A stretch of 64,000 nt of DNA from Cannabis sativa. Its lineage: Eukaryota > Streptophyta > Magnoliopsida > Rosales > Cannabaceae. The notes below the pieces were generated by a model that did not search any database, was not told the origin of the DNA, and was given only the letters and a program-made list of their open reading frames with translations. Shown here piece by piece: positions 1-12,070 of the stretch. The stretch lies in the NCBI RefSeq assembly GCF_029168945.1, contig NC_083603.1, forward strand, positions 8,928,001-8,992,000. The letters run 5' to 3'. A program made the translations under genes and the position numbers. Position 1 is the first letter of the stretch. Every line of letters starts with the position of its first letter.

Positions 1-186
1 AATTAATCATGGGTGAGCTAATAAATATGCATTATTGGAGTATATGAATAATCCATGGAAGTACGTAGTAGAGTCCAAATTGTAAGAAAAAGTCGCAACC
101 TTGATTTGAATAAATAATAGACATGTACTGTACTCAGTCTCATGTATATATTTACAATAAAAGAGGAGTGCTACTGTCAACCTCAT

Positions 187-540
187 GTTACAACTTTTCA
201 CTCAATCTTTACGCTCGAAAATACATGTCGGAATATATTTTTTCAATTTTTTTTTACGGGAGTGTTCGTTATGCTTACAACATATCCTTATAAATTTTTG
301 AAAAATTTCGAATAATTTACAGTGCCGAAAATTCGTTTGAAGTTTTTTGAACGCGCGTGGTTAGCTTGAATATCAAAAATTTTGTTTTCAGTACTGTAAA
401 CTATTTAAAATTTTTCAAAAATTTACAGAAATGTTACTGTAACTATAACAAATACCGCTATAAAAATAATTTTAAAAAAAATTATTTCAAGTTTCAACAT
501 ATAACTTCAAACGTAAAGATTGATTAAAAAATTGTAATAA
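187..540. repeat. Foldback/MITE-like inverted repeat
   Basis: The two ends are imperfect inverted copies of each other. The left arm at 187-220 contains AATCTTTACGCTCGAA, and the right arm at 506-540 contains TTCAAACGTAAAGATT. A second nested palindrome lies inside, pairing about 288-330 with about 385-430 around an AATTTTTGAAAAATTT core. There is no coding capacity. This is the structure of a foldback MITE; I could not fix the target duplication, so the superfamily is unassigned. Confidence 0.5.
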
Positions 541-1714
541 AAAATTGTAATTAATATTTCTCTTACAATAAATCTTTTTGTCTGGGAGTATAGATCATAA
601 TTAATAATATTATTATCATCAATGCACTGCCATGCAAATATATATAAATATTATGCTATATTATTTGTAGTCACTTTCTCCATCAAATTCGAATTTAGAT
701 GCCTTTATATACAAACGTTGAAATATATAAAGCTACATCAGCCCACCCACAAAGACTTGAGATTTATTACGACTAATCATCTCATCCTTATGTCATTGTA
801 CCAGCTCGCGGATCCAGAATTTCATTCAAATTAATAGTTCATTTTAGAACTTTTAGGTCTCCTATTGAGAATATGTTGAAACTAAATACTATATATAAGA
901 TATATAAATTACTTATTTTATTGTCAATTAATTTTGAGATGGAACCCATTTATCTTATCCAAAATTCTAATATGGTATCAGATAAAAAAACAAATAAAAA
1001 TAAAAAAACCCTTTAATGACTATTCAACCCAAAAAAAAAACGGATTTAAGTAGAGCCAAAAAATAAGCCACCAAAAATCCAAAAGTAATTGATTTAAGAG
1101 CTAAAGTCAAAAAGAAAAAAAAGTACCATCTTAAGGAAGGATGTTAGAGAGTCTCACATTACTAACAGAAACCTCATTTACCTTATCCCAAATTCTAACA
1201 GGATCTTATATATATTTTACTCATTATAGAAATAATAGTTCTTGTAATGTGGAAATTTTTTCAAAAACTCTTAAAAACTTTAAAATTCAATCCTTTATAA
1301 TTACACATTTAATATATTAAAAAGAATAAAAAAGTAAAGATTAAGAATTAATCCTAATCTCTTAGATTAAAATAAAACTCTTTACCATTATACCAAATAA
1401 TATTTGTTATATAATCTTATTATTCAATATTTTATCTATATACTAATAGCTTTTGTTTTACAATTTCAAGGCCTAAGCGGTCGGGGGCTCAAGGCACACG
1501 CTTGCCTTGCTTACCCACAGGCCGGCCACGTTCAAATATGTAACTATGTATATTTATTTAGAAGGGATGAAAACCTATTTTCTTCTACATAGTTAATTTT
1601 TTATTATTTTTTTTTTGTATAAATTAAGAAAGAAAGAAAAAATAAGCTTAGGCAAGAGCCCCTCTTGTCTTTCATTCGGCCCTCCATTGATTGTACCCTT
1701 GTACATTATAAATA
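541..1714. other. Gene-free AT-rich stretch
   Basis: No supported gene. The stretch is A/T-rich with poly-A runs. A short GC-rich patch at about 1468-1530 (GGCCTAAGCGGTCGGGGGC) resembles in composition another GC-rich patch at about 7270-7335. Both look like pieces of a dispersed repeat. Confidence 0.5.
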
Positions 1715-1881
1715 AAAAATGCTAAAAGGCTAGTAATTTAGTTATATTATTATTAATGTAATTCACTATTAGTTTTATATAATTTGATTAATATAATAAC
1801 CTTTATAGAATATCATTAATTAATCACAAAGCATCACTTTTAGATGGTGCCTAATAATATTGATGCCTAATAGCAATACTC
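1715..1881. mobile_element. MITE related to the 14494-14677 element
   Basis: The left end reads AAATGCTAAAAGGC and the right end GATGCCTAATAGCAATACTC. These match the terminal motifs of the clearer Mutator-type MITE at 14494-14677. The flanks (CATTATAA and TATTATAA) could be a degraded target duplication. Assignment rests on the shared termini only. Confidence 0.4.
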
Positions 1882-1904
1882 ATATTATAATATACATTAT
1901 TATT

Positions 1905-2228
1905 CACTACAAAAAAATGTTCTTCTGGTGATAACTTTTTAGTTGCAACATAATTTTTTTGTGACTAATAAATGTGATTTTTAGTCACAACAAAATATTA
2001 CTTGTAATTAAAACATAGTATTTAGATACAAGTTGTCACTAATTTAATTCTAGCCATAACAAGTATTGTGACTAAAAATACATTTAGTCACAATAAATTG
2101 TAATTTTTGTGACTAATACCTTTAGCCACGGACCTTTTAGTCACAACATAAGAATAATAATTTATAATTTCTCACAATACTTTTAGTCACAAATTTTGTT
2201 GTGACTAAAAGTGAATTTTTTTGTAGTG
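1905..2228. mobile_element. Non-autonomous CACTA (En/Spm) MITE
   Basis: The element begins CACTACAAAAAAA and ends TTTTTTGTAGTG, the classical CACTA terminal inverted repeat. It is flanked on both sides by the 3-bp duplication ATT (1902-1904 and 2229-2231), the target-site size used by CACTA transposases. The 324-bp interior has no ORF but many copies, in both orientations, of a TAGTCACAA / TTGTGACTA motif. These are the subterminal repeats expected to bind the transposase. It must be mobilised in trans. Confidence 0.87.
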
Positions 2229-2340
2229 ATTATATGAATATATGTACATATTAATTAACGCATCTCCATTGATGATATTCTTTATAGAGGTCAATTAAAA
2301 ACTTCTATATATTTTATTTTATATCTCTATGAGACTTTTT

Positions 2341-5300
2341 TTTTTACTCAAATCGATATCTTTATTAACTAATCAAATCGTTAAAAACAATAGAACGTGC
2401 TTCAGAGGAACAATCCTCCAACTGAAGCACACGACCTGAAGAGAAACAAGAATCTCTGGCTAAGCAGTGAGCCAGCTTGTTTGAAGATCGTTTGACAAAA
2501 CGCAATTCAACATTGTCTAAAGATAAAAGCAACGCACGAACATCATGATGCACTAAAAGACCAAAAGAAAATGACATAGAGATTTTACTTTGAATAGCTT
2601 GTATGCATACCAAGTTGTCTGATTCTACAATTACTTGTCCCTAATTGTGACGATCAATCCAACTTAATGCTTCCTTGATGCCAACCATCTCAGCAACTTC
2701 AGGTTGAACCCTCCCTAAATGATCCCGATTGAAAGCCTCCACGATATTACCTTAGTAGTCGCGAGCCACACAACCCCACACAACCCAAACCTGCCTTCAT
2801 GCTCAAATAAGGCGCCATCAACATTAACCTTGATCTTTCCTGAAGAAGTGCACTCTAATGCTCAACCAAACGGCCTCCGTCGAACAACGAAGACAAAGAA
2901 AGACCCTTTTTTTAGCGTCTTTCAACTGATCAAGTAGCATTCTTGCTGATGTAACCATATTTGCAGCAGTCCAACTTTTTTATTGCCAAATAAAGTCAAA
3001 ACTGGCACGCCAAATGGCCCAGCTGACCATAGCCGCCTCCTCCAACTCGCCTTCTCTTCCTCGGCATTGCAAAACTTGCAGCCAATTGCTGAAATCATCA
3101 TCCATATTGCTGCCAACATCCACACTTGTCCTGTTCCAGCAAGCGCGAGCATGAACACACCCAACTGACGCATGAAAAATAGTTTCAGCTGTAGTGAGAC
3201 ACAAGGGGCTTATTGGGTTAACTGGAATGTGTTTTTTTTTCTTCAATTGGACACAAGTTGGTAACAAGCCTGAAGCCGCCCTCCATAAAAAGTTGCTGAC
3301 TTTAGGGGGAACTTTTAAACTCCATAAATCCTTCCAAAAACCCATAGCTCCATTAATAGGCCAAGCTCCTTTTTCTTCTTGTAAGAACATGTAGGCACTC
3401 TTAACCGAGTAGTGGCCCAATCGTTTAAACTGCTAGCTCCAATAGTCGGATATTACAGTAGAACTCAATTGTATAGAAAAAATCAGCTCTTGATCTCTAT
3501 CATCAAAAAGATCCTTAATTACCTCTTCATCTCACTCTCGAGAATTCATTTTGAAAAGGCTGCTTACAGTCTGATTAACAAGTGCAGGATGTGAAAAAAT
3601 AATTAGCTATTCGTGTTGTGTGGAAGCCAAGAGTCACATAAAATTGAAGTATGTTCACCCGTGCCTATCGTACGAACTACCCCAACCTGTATCAGTCCTT
3701 TTGCTTTAAAAATACTTCACCATACGAAACTCGAACCATCCCCTAATTCAGCTGAAAGAAGAGTTTCGTTAGCATAGTATTTAGCTTTAAAACTTTACTC
3801 ACCAAGGACGTATCATTAACCAACAACCTCCAGCATTGTTTCCCCAGGGCCATATTAAAGTCCCGCAGACTTCAAAAACCCAAACCTCAAACATGTTTTT
3901 GACGACTCAATCAATCCCAACTCATCCAACTAACACCCGTTCTACGAACGGAGTCCGTTTCCCACCAGAACTTAGCCATGAGACGCTCCAACTCCTTGCA
4001 AGTATCCAAGGTAATAGAAAAACACTCATTGCATAGCTAGGAATTGATTGCGCAACGAATTTCAGCAACACCTCCTTCCTCGCACGAGACAACATCCTTC
4101 CTTCCCATCCTTGAATTTTCTTTTTTATTTTGTCTTTAAGAAAACCAAGAATAACATTTTTATTCTATCCCACCGAATATGGAAGTCCCAAATACGACCC
4201 ATTCTCATCAGCCTCATAAATATCTAACAGCTCACAAATGATATCCCTTTGAGAGGTACTAGTATTCTGACTATTGAACACTGACGACTTTGAAAAATTG
4301 ATCTATAGGCCAGAAGCCATCTCATACGTATACAGTAGCTCTTTAACTTTATGAGCTTCCTTTTATGTTGCTTTACAGTAGATGTAACTATCGTCAGCAA
4401 ACAACATATGCGAAATAATAGGAGCTCTTCTAGGAACTTTACACCCTGTAATTAATCCACTCTGCTCATAACTACGCAATAAACTAGAGAAACCCTCAAC
4501 ACAGATAATAAACAAATATGGTGATAAAGGATCACCCTGGCGCAGCCCCCTTTGTGCAAAAATAGGGCCCAACTCCTTTCCCCATGAGAGATCATGTACG
4601 AGATAGTGCCCACACAATGTATAATTAATTTAATCCATCTACCATCGAAGCCCATTCTTTCAAGCATAGCCCGAAGATATCCCCATTCAAGACGGTCGTA
4701 AGCCTTGCTTATGTCAAGCTTAAGTGCCATAAGACCATCACGACCTCTTCTCTTCCTCTTCAAATAATGCATTATCTCATAAGAAATCATAATATTATTC
4801 GATATTAAATGACCTTAGAGAAACGCACTTTGAGTATCCGATATAATTGAAGGCATAACAACTTTGAGCCGATTAGCAATGACCTTTGAAATAATCTTAT
4901 ATAGAACATTACAAAGGGCAATAGGTCTTAAGTCTCCCATGTCCACTGGTTGTTTCTTCTTAGGAATTAATACTAAACTAGTGTTATTTAAACCTCTAGA
5001 AAGTTGCCCCGTTTGAAAGAAATTTCAAACCAAAGTAATGACATCACTACTCACAACCGACCAACATTTTTGGAAAAATGCTGGAGTCATTCCGTCAGGT
5101 CCCGGAGCCTTGTCAGGGTGCATATGAAACAAAGCCTTGCGAACCTCTTCATCAGTAACTGGCTGTAGCAAGTTGACATTTTGATCAGCTGAAACTCGAC
5201 TTTCCACAGTGCTAATAACTTCCAGCCAAGAATTATTTGAAGAAGAAAAAAGTGCAGAAAAATAATCAACCATAACTTGAGGCAACCTCGAACTCCAATC

Positions 5301-5660
5301 AGCCCAATCACCATTATTATCTTTGAGTTTAGCAATAAATTTATTACAACGTCGATTAGTAGCATAAGCATAAAAATATTTACTATTATTATCACCTTCT
5401 TGGAGCCAACTGCTTCGATCTTGTTGCACATAAGCTTCAGCCAATTCCTTCTTAGCTTTTTTATAATTGGTAATCGAGGACTCATCAAGCCTTAATTTCC
5501 ACTGATGCACTTCACTTTTACACTTTTTTATCCTGTCTTTAAAGTTCCCCATAACCTCCTTCCCCCAAAGACTCAACTGTTGCCCACAAATCTTGATTTT
5601 TTCTTGCACATCAGTTACACCACTTCCATCCCAACCATATTTGACTATTTGATAATACAG
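2341..5660 (-). mobile_element. 5'-truncated L1-type LINE, decayed
   Basis: A non-LTR retrotransposon on the minus strand. The 12-bp target duplication ATGAGACTTTTT occurs at 2329-2340 and 5661-5672, and the T-run at the left end is the complement of the poly-A tail. Reading 5' to 3', fragments show a pre-RT region with HPDKAPGPDGM (ORF 5609-5025), catalytic KLDISKAYD (4790-4452), RQGDPLSPYLF and the FADD active site in MLFADDSYIY (4617-4363). A zf-RVT domain with VPPKVSNFLWRAASGLLPT follows (3420-2980), then a C-terminal RNase H with an ESDN motif (about 2700-2365). The ORF is broken by frameshifts and stops and the endonuclease domain is missing, so the copy is dead. Confidence 0.93.
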
Positions 5661-5672
5661 ATGAGACTTTTT

Positions 5673-7436
5673 GTTTTAAAATGTTTATTAAGTATCTCTA
5701 AGAATTATTATAATAATATTATATTATCATTTCATATATTAAATAATTTATTTTTTTTATTTATAATAAAATAATAATAATAAAAACGAGATAATATATT
5801 TGCCATTAATAGACATTCTTTCTTAGTATTTTTTTTTCACTCCAATAGTAACACATCCATTAAATGATATCTAAAATAGATTTATGTCATGATCAAACAT
5901 TTTGTAAAGTATTCTCATTGGAGATATCCTAATGCCCTAAAAATGAATATTTATGCTAATTTATAAGTTCTTCGATTTTTTTCTGTTTTTCGTTTTTTAA
6001 TCCTAGTCTATTGTTTGCATTTATATTTGACAAAATTATTAAAAAAAAATAGAAGCTATATATATATTTATATATTAAGTTGTTCCTCAAATATATCACA
6101 ACACAAAAGAATATATTGTTGGATGCTAAATTCTCAATTTAATTCTGTTTTTAACATGAAATTAACTGCCTTTCTTGTTTAAAATAGAGTTATGAATGAT
6201 GATATGTACATAGAGATAAATTGATGAATTTGATTAATAATTGTTGTTGACTGTAAAAACTTGTTAAAGAAATTAGAGTTAGAAAATCAATGCAAAATAT
6301 GAAGTATTTAGAACTTATTAAAAGAAAATAAGCAACCTTGTAGAATGTATATGGAGTTTGTAGGAAATTACACCTATACCCTACACTCAACAAAAACAAA
6401 TGAATCAAGTCTTCCAAGGTTAATTTAGACCTTTTCACTCTGGGTCAAACCACTTTTGACTCCAATCAAAATTGTACTGCTTTGATCTCAAAAAACAAAA
6501 TATTGTCGAACTCTAATCACTTTCACACACACTTCTCAACTCGAAAACCTAGTAAAACTTTGAGTTTCTTCTCAAGAAACTCAAAGGCTGCATCAGCCTT
6601 GAATCGAACCTTCTCACCCTTCCCAAATCAAAAATTAAACCACAAAACGCACAAAACAATAAGATTGTAAAGAGAGATAGAGGAAAGAGAATACCAGAAT
6701 TATAAAGGTTCCCCAAAAATTATTGGGTACTTCCTCTTTCGAGCTTTGCCTAAAAAAAAAAGCTCGTTCCCACTATAAGATCTTCAAAGATCAACATGTT
6801 ACAACCATGGATTCCAAATTACAGGTATTGATTGGTAATTATTTTTCCTTTTACAAGTATTTCTCTTAGTGTTTATTGCTTTTGTTTCTGACTCTCTTTT
6901 ATTTTCTTTTGTGTATGTTTCTTTCCTAGAATGGACCTCCGAACCCTAACCGTAGGGTTCCAAGGCTTAGGTTAGTAAATCTCTTCCTTCTCTTTTTCAG
7001 ATCTGTCTCAATTTTGATCTTCTGAGCTTGTATTTATAGTTTTAAGAAATAGGTGAGAGAGCTGAGAGTTAGTTGCAACAATTTAAACACACTTTGCAAC
7101 TAGCTTTGGTTCTACTGATACTGAATAGTTGGTTAAGGCCAAATGACCGACCTTAAAATTTAGTGGGCCATAAGTAAAAAATTATTTTGGGCCCTTATTT
7201 AAAAAAATATGGTATTTTTCAAAATAAGTATAAAAAAATATGTAATTTTAAAAGGGGTAGATTTTTTTTGAGCTCCTGGGCTAGGTGGACCCTATGCACA
7301 GGCCTAGCCCGCCTATGCCCAGGGCCGGGCCTGGCCGAAGGTCACTTGCATGCTTGTAATTCCTTTAATTTATTGTAACTGTTTATTAAGCTGAGCTGGA
7401 CAATGGATATGGGAATTTAATCCAACAGAGTTTTTA
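5673..7436. other. AT-rich stretch without a confirmed gene
   Basis: This is mostly A/T-rich sequence with simple repeats. It contains the possible gene 5' end listed at 6807-6970 and a GC-rich repeat patch at about 7270-7335 (GGCCTAGCCCGCCTATGCCC). Nothing else is supported. Confidence 0.4.
6807..6970 (+). other. Possible 5' end of a gene, two small exons
   Basis: An ATG at 6807 opens six codons (MDSKLQ) that end at a GT donor (6825). A pyrimidine-rich tract ending in AG at 6928-6929 leads into 6930-6970. Joining the two gives MDSKLQNGPPNPNRRVPRLR, and a second donor-like GTTAGT follows. A TATA-like ATTATAAAGG lies about 100 bp upstream. I do not recognise the product, and no further exons are visible before the repeats begin. 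It could be the beheaded 5' end of a host gene or chance. Confidence 0.22.
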
Positions 7437-8126
7437 GAAATATTTGCGACATAAATATTTTAAGTTTTTGGTTTCATACACTTAAATACAACATATTTTT
7501 TGGATAGATTAAATAGCTTAAGGTACATTTCTGTTACTTTCGTCACTACTAATCTATTAAAACATATTCAAACAAGGGGTATTTGCAGCGTACTTACCTG
7601 ATGTTTTAGATTTCATACACTTATATATTACATATTTTTTCTTCTAGAAAATTAAATACCTAAAGTTATATTTACTTGACTTTCATCACTATCGATATAT
7701 TTAAATCTTATTAAAAACAAACTATGTTAACACTTGTCAATATATTAGTAGTTTACTCTTTATTTTTAATAAAATTAATTATTAAATAATTCTAAAAATA
7801 AAAAATAACTAAATATTAATAAAATTTGAAAATGACAATAACATTTTAGAGAAGACGAAGAAGAAACACGGAGAGCGATTCTTGTAAATAATGTTTTTTT
7901 TTTATAATTCAATAAATATTATTTAGTTATTTTTTAAAATTATTTAATAAGGCTGAAAAATACTTAATAAAAAATATGTTTTATAATTTTACAAAATTTA
8001 AAATTATTTAATAGGTTTTTTTATTGAAAATATGAGTGGGCCACTAATATGTTGACACGTGTGAACTTAGTCTATTTCAATATGATTTAATGGATTAGTA
8101 GTGACGAAAGTAATATAAATATAACT
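7437..8126. repeat. Nested inverted-repeat (MITE-like) arms, left part
   Basis: Segments at about 7440-7575 and 7580-7720 are related copies in the same orientation (TTTCATACACTTA, then an AAATACCTAAAG/AAATAGCTTAAG motif, then TTTCATCACTA). An inverted copy lies at about 8075-8140 (GGATTAGTAGTGACGAAAGT), and another inverted copy lies beyond the LINE at about 10712-10870. The pattern looks like two nested foldback elements, one of which was later split by the LINE insertion. Confidence 0.55.
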
Positions 8127-8136
8127 TTAGGTATTT

Positions 8137-10445
8137 AATCCGCTGGCTGATTTTGAAATGTGTTGGCTCGGTATCGTACAAGTTTATTGATGGGGGTCAA
8201 GAAGTTGGGTCGATTGTCCCTACATGAGGTTTGAGGCAAGGTGATCCATTATCACCTTATCTCTTTATCTTGTTTGTTGAAGGTTTCTCGGCGCTGTTAA
8301 AAGACTATGAGAGATTGGGTAGAATTTGTGGTTGTAAAGTTGCAAGGGAAGCTCCGTTGGTGTCTCATATGCTGTTTGCAAACGATAGTTACATGTATTG
8401 TCAGGCTACGAAGGAGGGTGCTAAAAGTGTGCTAGAAATTAACTTTTACAATGTTTTCAAGTAGCCTCAGGTTAGCAAGTAAATCACCAGAAGTCTACTC
8501 TATTTTTCAGTACTAACACTGCCCATGATGTCAAAAATAGAATCTGCTCTTAGATGGGAATCAATGAAGCTGGTGATAACAACTTTTATTTGGGACTTCT
8601 GAATATTTTGGGCTGAAACAAAGCAACTCTGCTAGGTTTTTTGAAGGATAAAATGAGGAAATAAATTCAGAGTTGGGAAGGGAGATTCTTATCCAAAGCT
8701 GGTAAAGAGTTTCTAATTAAAACCGTGGCACAATCATTACCAAGCTATGCCATGAATGTTTTTCTCTTACCAATGGATACTTATCAAGAGATGGAGCAAC
8801 TAATGTGTAAATTTTGGTGGCAAGCTTCTGCAAAAAACAATAAAGGGATACACTGGAAGAGTTGGGAGAGATTAACAATTCATAAATCCAAGGGAGGGAT
8901 GGGCTTCAGAAATCTTAGAGACTTTAATTTAAGCTTACTCAGTTTGCATGGCTGGCGTCTCTTAAGTCAGCCAGAGTCTTTAGTGGGACGAATTTTCAGA
9001 GCTCAGTATTATAAAAATGGTAATTTTCTCTCGACAGACTTGGGGGGTAATCCGAGCTTTGTTTGGCGTAGTATTCTTGAAGCTCAAGAGGTGGTCCGTG
9101 AAGGGGTAAGGTGTCGTATTGGGGATGGCTCTACAGTCAATATTCTTTCGGACCCTTGGCTGCCAGATTCCAAAAATTTGAAGGTATCCTCTACTCATCC
9201 TATTTTATTGAATCAAACTGTGAGTGTGTTAATGTCTACTAGAGATGTTGCCTGGGATGTCGACTTCGTACATGACTTGTTTAATGACTGGGATGCTAAT
9301 TTAATCCTTAGTATTCCGTTATCTTCAAGTCGAGAAAGAGATGTGTGGTTCTGGTGTTTGGAAAAAACAGGGCATTTTTTAGTTAAATCAACATACAAGC
9401 TATTACAAATGCAAAAGGAGGCAGGGGCTCAACCGAATAACTCTGATTTTTGGAATTACATTTGGAAGCTGCATGTTCCTCCCAAAGTAAAAGATCTTGT
9501 GTGGCGTGCGGCTTCAGATTGTCTTCCTACAAAAAATGCGATTGAGATCTCGCATGTGTAGGTTGATAATTACTGCCCAAGGTGTGTTCCTCATCCTGAA
9601 ACTCCATATTATTGCTTGGTGGAGTGTCATTTTGCTAGTAGCTGCTGGGAGCATTCTAGAATTAAGAAGAATATTCAGGGGATATCTTCTTTTACAGGGT
9701 GGCTGGAGGCAATGTTTAAACAAGTGGAGAAAGCTAAAAGAGATGACATTGCTGTGTTGTGTTGGGCGTTATGGAAAACCAGGAATGAACTGGTGTGGTC
9801 TGATAAGTAGTCGACAGCTGCTAGTGTATCAATACTGGCTCAAACTACTCTATCTAACTGGTTCAATGCTCATAATACGTTGCTAGTCCCTACAACAACT
9901 TTTTTAATAGAGGAAGATGGTTGGGAGACTTGGCAAAGGCCTGCAGCTACTAAACTTAAAATAAATGTTGATGCTGCAACTTTTGACAACAACGGTACAT
10001 TTAGTTTTGTGTGTGTGGCTAGAGATGCTAATGGTAGTTTGGTGGAAGCAATCACTAGGTGTCAGACAAGGAATACGACACTTGAATTGGCCGAGGCAAT
10101 GGGGGTTAGGGAGGCTATAAGCTGGATAAAACAGAAGGCTTGGTATGGAACGGTGGTTGAAACTGATTGTCTCTCCGTGGTACAAGCAATTTGTAGTAAT
10201 CTTCCTTTCTTATTATATTTTGGGAGTATTATTTCCGATTGTAAACTGTTTTTAGAACAAATGCATGATGTTTCTGTTAATTTTATTAGACGGTCTGCAA
10301 AGAGAGTTGCTCACTCTTTGGCTCGAGCATCTTATTTTGTTGTTGATCGTACTCTTAGGAGCAATGATGTTTTTATTGAGTTGCTTCATGTAATCGTTAA
10401 TGATTGCAGTTAAATAAAGTTGATGAACTTCTTCAAAAAAAAACA
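8137..10445 (+). mobile_element. 5'-truncated L1-type LINE with intact RNase H
   Basis: A second LINE, on the plus strand, ends in a poly-A run (about 10434-10443). It is flanked by near-identical 10-mers TTAGGTATTT (8127-8136) and TTAAGTATTT (10446-10455), the probable target duplication. The RT fragment at 8231-8464 has RQGDPLSPYLFILFVEGF, but the active site reads FAND instead of FADD, so a catalytic Asp is lost. After a frameshift, 8725-10413 is one continuous frame broken only by TAG at 9559-9561 and 9808-9810. It covers the RT thumb, zf-RVT (VPPKVKDLVWRAASDCLPT) and a C-terminal RNase H (9880-10413) that keeps NVDAA, ELAEA and ETDC. The copy is inactive. Confidence 0.93.
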
Positions 10446-10478
10446 TTAAGTATTTGTTATGCCGCAAATATATTTATA

Positions 10479-10706
10479 GGGATATAATTTTGTCCCGTTA
10501 TTGTACTTTCACGGATTGTAATCCGTGATGTACGGCAGCCGTCACATGAGGGAGTTATTTGATCTGACGGCTGAGATTGATCTAGGGATAATTAGGGTTA
10601 AAAAGTAAAAACGTACACGGACACTCATTTAATGTACCCTGAGACCTATCTAATGTACTACGGAATACATTCCGTGAAAGTACATCACGGGACAAAATCA
10701 TATCCC
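10479..10706. mobile_element. MULE-type MITE sharing termini with the 20-kb MULE
   Basis: The left end GGGATATAATTTTGTCCCG and the right end CGGGACAAAATCATATCCC form an inverted repeat. The next bases (CACGGATTGTAATCCGTGAT, then GTACGGCAGCCG) closely match the subterminal sequence of the large element at 17288-37372, which has AATCCGTGTACGGCAG on the left and CAATCCGTGATTGTAC with TAGCCGTTGG on the complement of its right end. With 228 bp and no ORF it is a non-autonomous relative. I could not find a matching 9-10 bp target duplication, so one flank may have been rearranged. Confidence 0.8.
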
Positions 10707-11063
10707 TATGCTTGAATATGATTTAATTTAATAGTAGTAACAAAAAGTAACGAAACGTAACTTAAAATATTTAATCCGTCAAAAAATTTATATAGTATTT
10801 TTTTTAAAATGAATACATATAATATTTAAGTATATGAAACTAAAAATATAAATTATTTATGCCATAAATATATTAAATTTCTCCTCATGGATTGAGGGCT
10901 ACTATTGTAATGGCTCAACTTAATTTATTGTGGTCAGAATCATCCTAGTACAGTAGGTACGTTTTGTAGGTGTCAGGCTACAGAAATAGTATTGTTCACA
11001 CTTCTCACAAAAGGAGCTCGGATTTGAATTCTGCTCTCCATTGTTTAAAAAAATTAATAATAA
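10707..11063. repeat. Right arm of the nested inverted repeat
   Basis: About 10712-10870 (TTGAATATGATTTAATTTAA ... ATGCCATAAATATA) is the inverted counterpart of 7440-7575, at reduced identity. The remaining bases up to 11063 show no feature. Confidence 0.5.
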
Positions 11064-11523
11064 GGGGAATTACTTTATATATTATTTTTTTAATTTTTTT
11101 TTAAATTTACGGGTTGAATTTATAAAGTAGTTGTAGCGCTAGTTGTAATAGGGGTTTTTGTACGATTTTTTGTTGTAATTTAGGTTGAAGCGCTAGTTGC
11201 AATAGGAGTTTCTATGTAAAATTTCATAAAAATATATTAAAAAAAAAACAGTTTTGAAGTGTAAAAAATGAAAAATCCCCTAATAATAATAACAATTATA
11301 ATAATAATAATAGATTTCTTTATGTTTACACTTCAAAATAATTTTTTTTTTGTATTTTTACAAAATTTCACACAGAAATTTCTATAACAATTAACGAAGC
11401 AACCTAAATCGCAACAAAAATATGTATAACAACTCACATAGAAACCACCAAAGAAATTATCGGAACAACTCAAACCGAGAATTTTTTTTAAAAAAATTAA
11501 AATTAATATATAAAATAATTCTC
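11064..11523. repeat. Foldback MITE-like element
   Basis: The ends are inverted copies: GGGAATTACTTTATATATTA on the left against TAATATATAAAATAATTCTC on the right. Inside, the two halves mirror each other again (GAAGTGTAAA against TTTACACTTC; GCGCTAGTTGTAATAGGGG-type repeats on the left). There is no ORF. The flanks are ATAATAA repeats, so a target duplication cannot be judged. Confidence 0.5.
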
Positions 11524-11704
11524 ATAATAATAATAATAGTAATATATAGCTCACTATTTAATTAAAAATTGCGGCACAAATCTATAATTTTAGTAAATTT
11601 AGTCATACTTTAAACTTGTATGATATTTATATTTTTGGATTGTGACATAATGTAATAACGCGCGCCTATTTTTTTTTAGCATAGTGCGTTGTGTGTTTAT
11701 AATA

Positions 11705-12070
11705 ATAAATAATATTCTGTATTTTGCAAAGGTTATTAATTGAACTTTCTGTTTTGTTAAATGATAAAATGGATTTTATATTTTTTAAAATAGTGAAAAT
11801 AAGATCCTGAGCTCAATTTTCAACAATTTTATTTTATTTTTTAATATAACTAACTTTAAAATAATTTTTAACACGAATAAATACAGAAAATGTAATCAAT
11901 TTTGTCACAATATCTTTATATCTAATTATTATTAAGTTTTATTTTGATAAAAAATTAGTTCAGGGTCCTATTTATACAATTTTGAAAAAGATAAGATCTG
12001 TTTTATCATTTAATTTACAGAAGGTCTAATTAGTAACTTTTACAAAACACAAAATTTAAAATGATATTTG
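11705..12070. repeat. Foldback MITE-like element, about 75-bp arms
   Basis: The left arm at about 11713-11790 (TTTTGCAAAGGTTATTAATT ... TTAAATGATAAAATGG) is an imperfect inverted copy of the right arm at about 11990-12062 (TTATCATTTAA ... AATTAGTAACTTTTACAAAA). The interior is A/T-rich and non-coding. The superfamily is unassigned. Confidence 0.5.
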
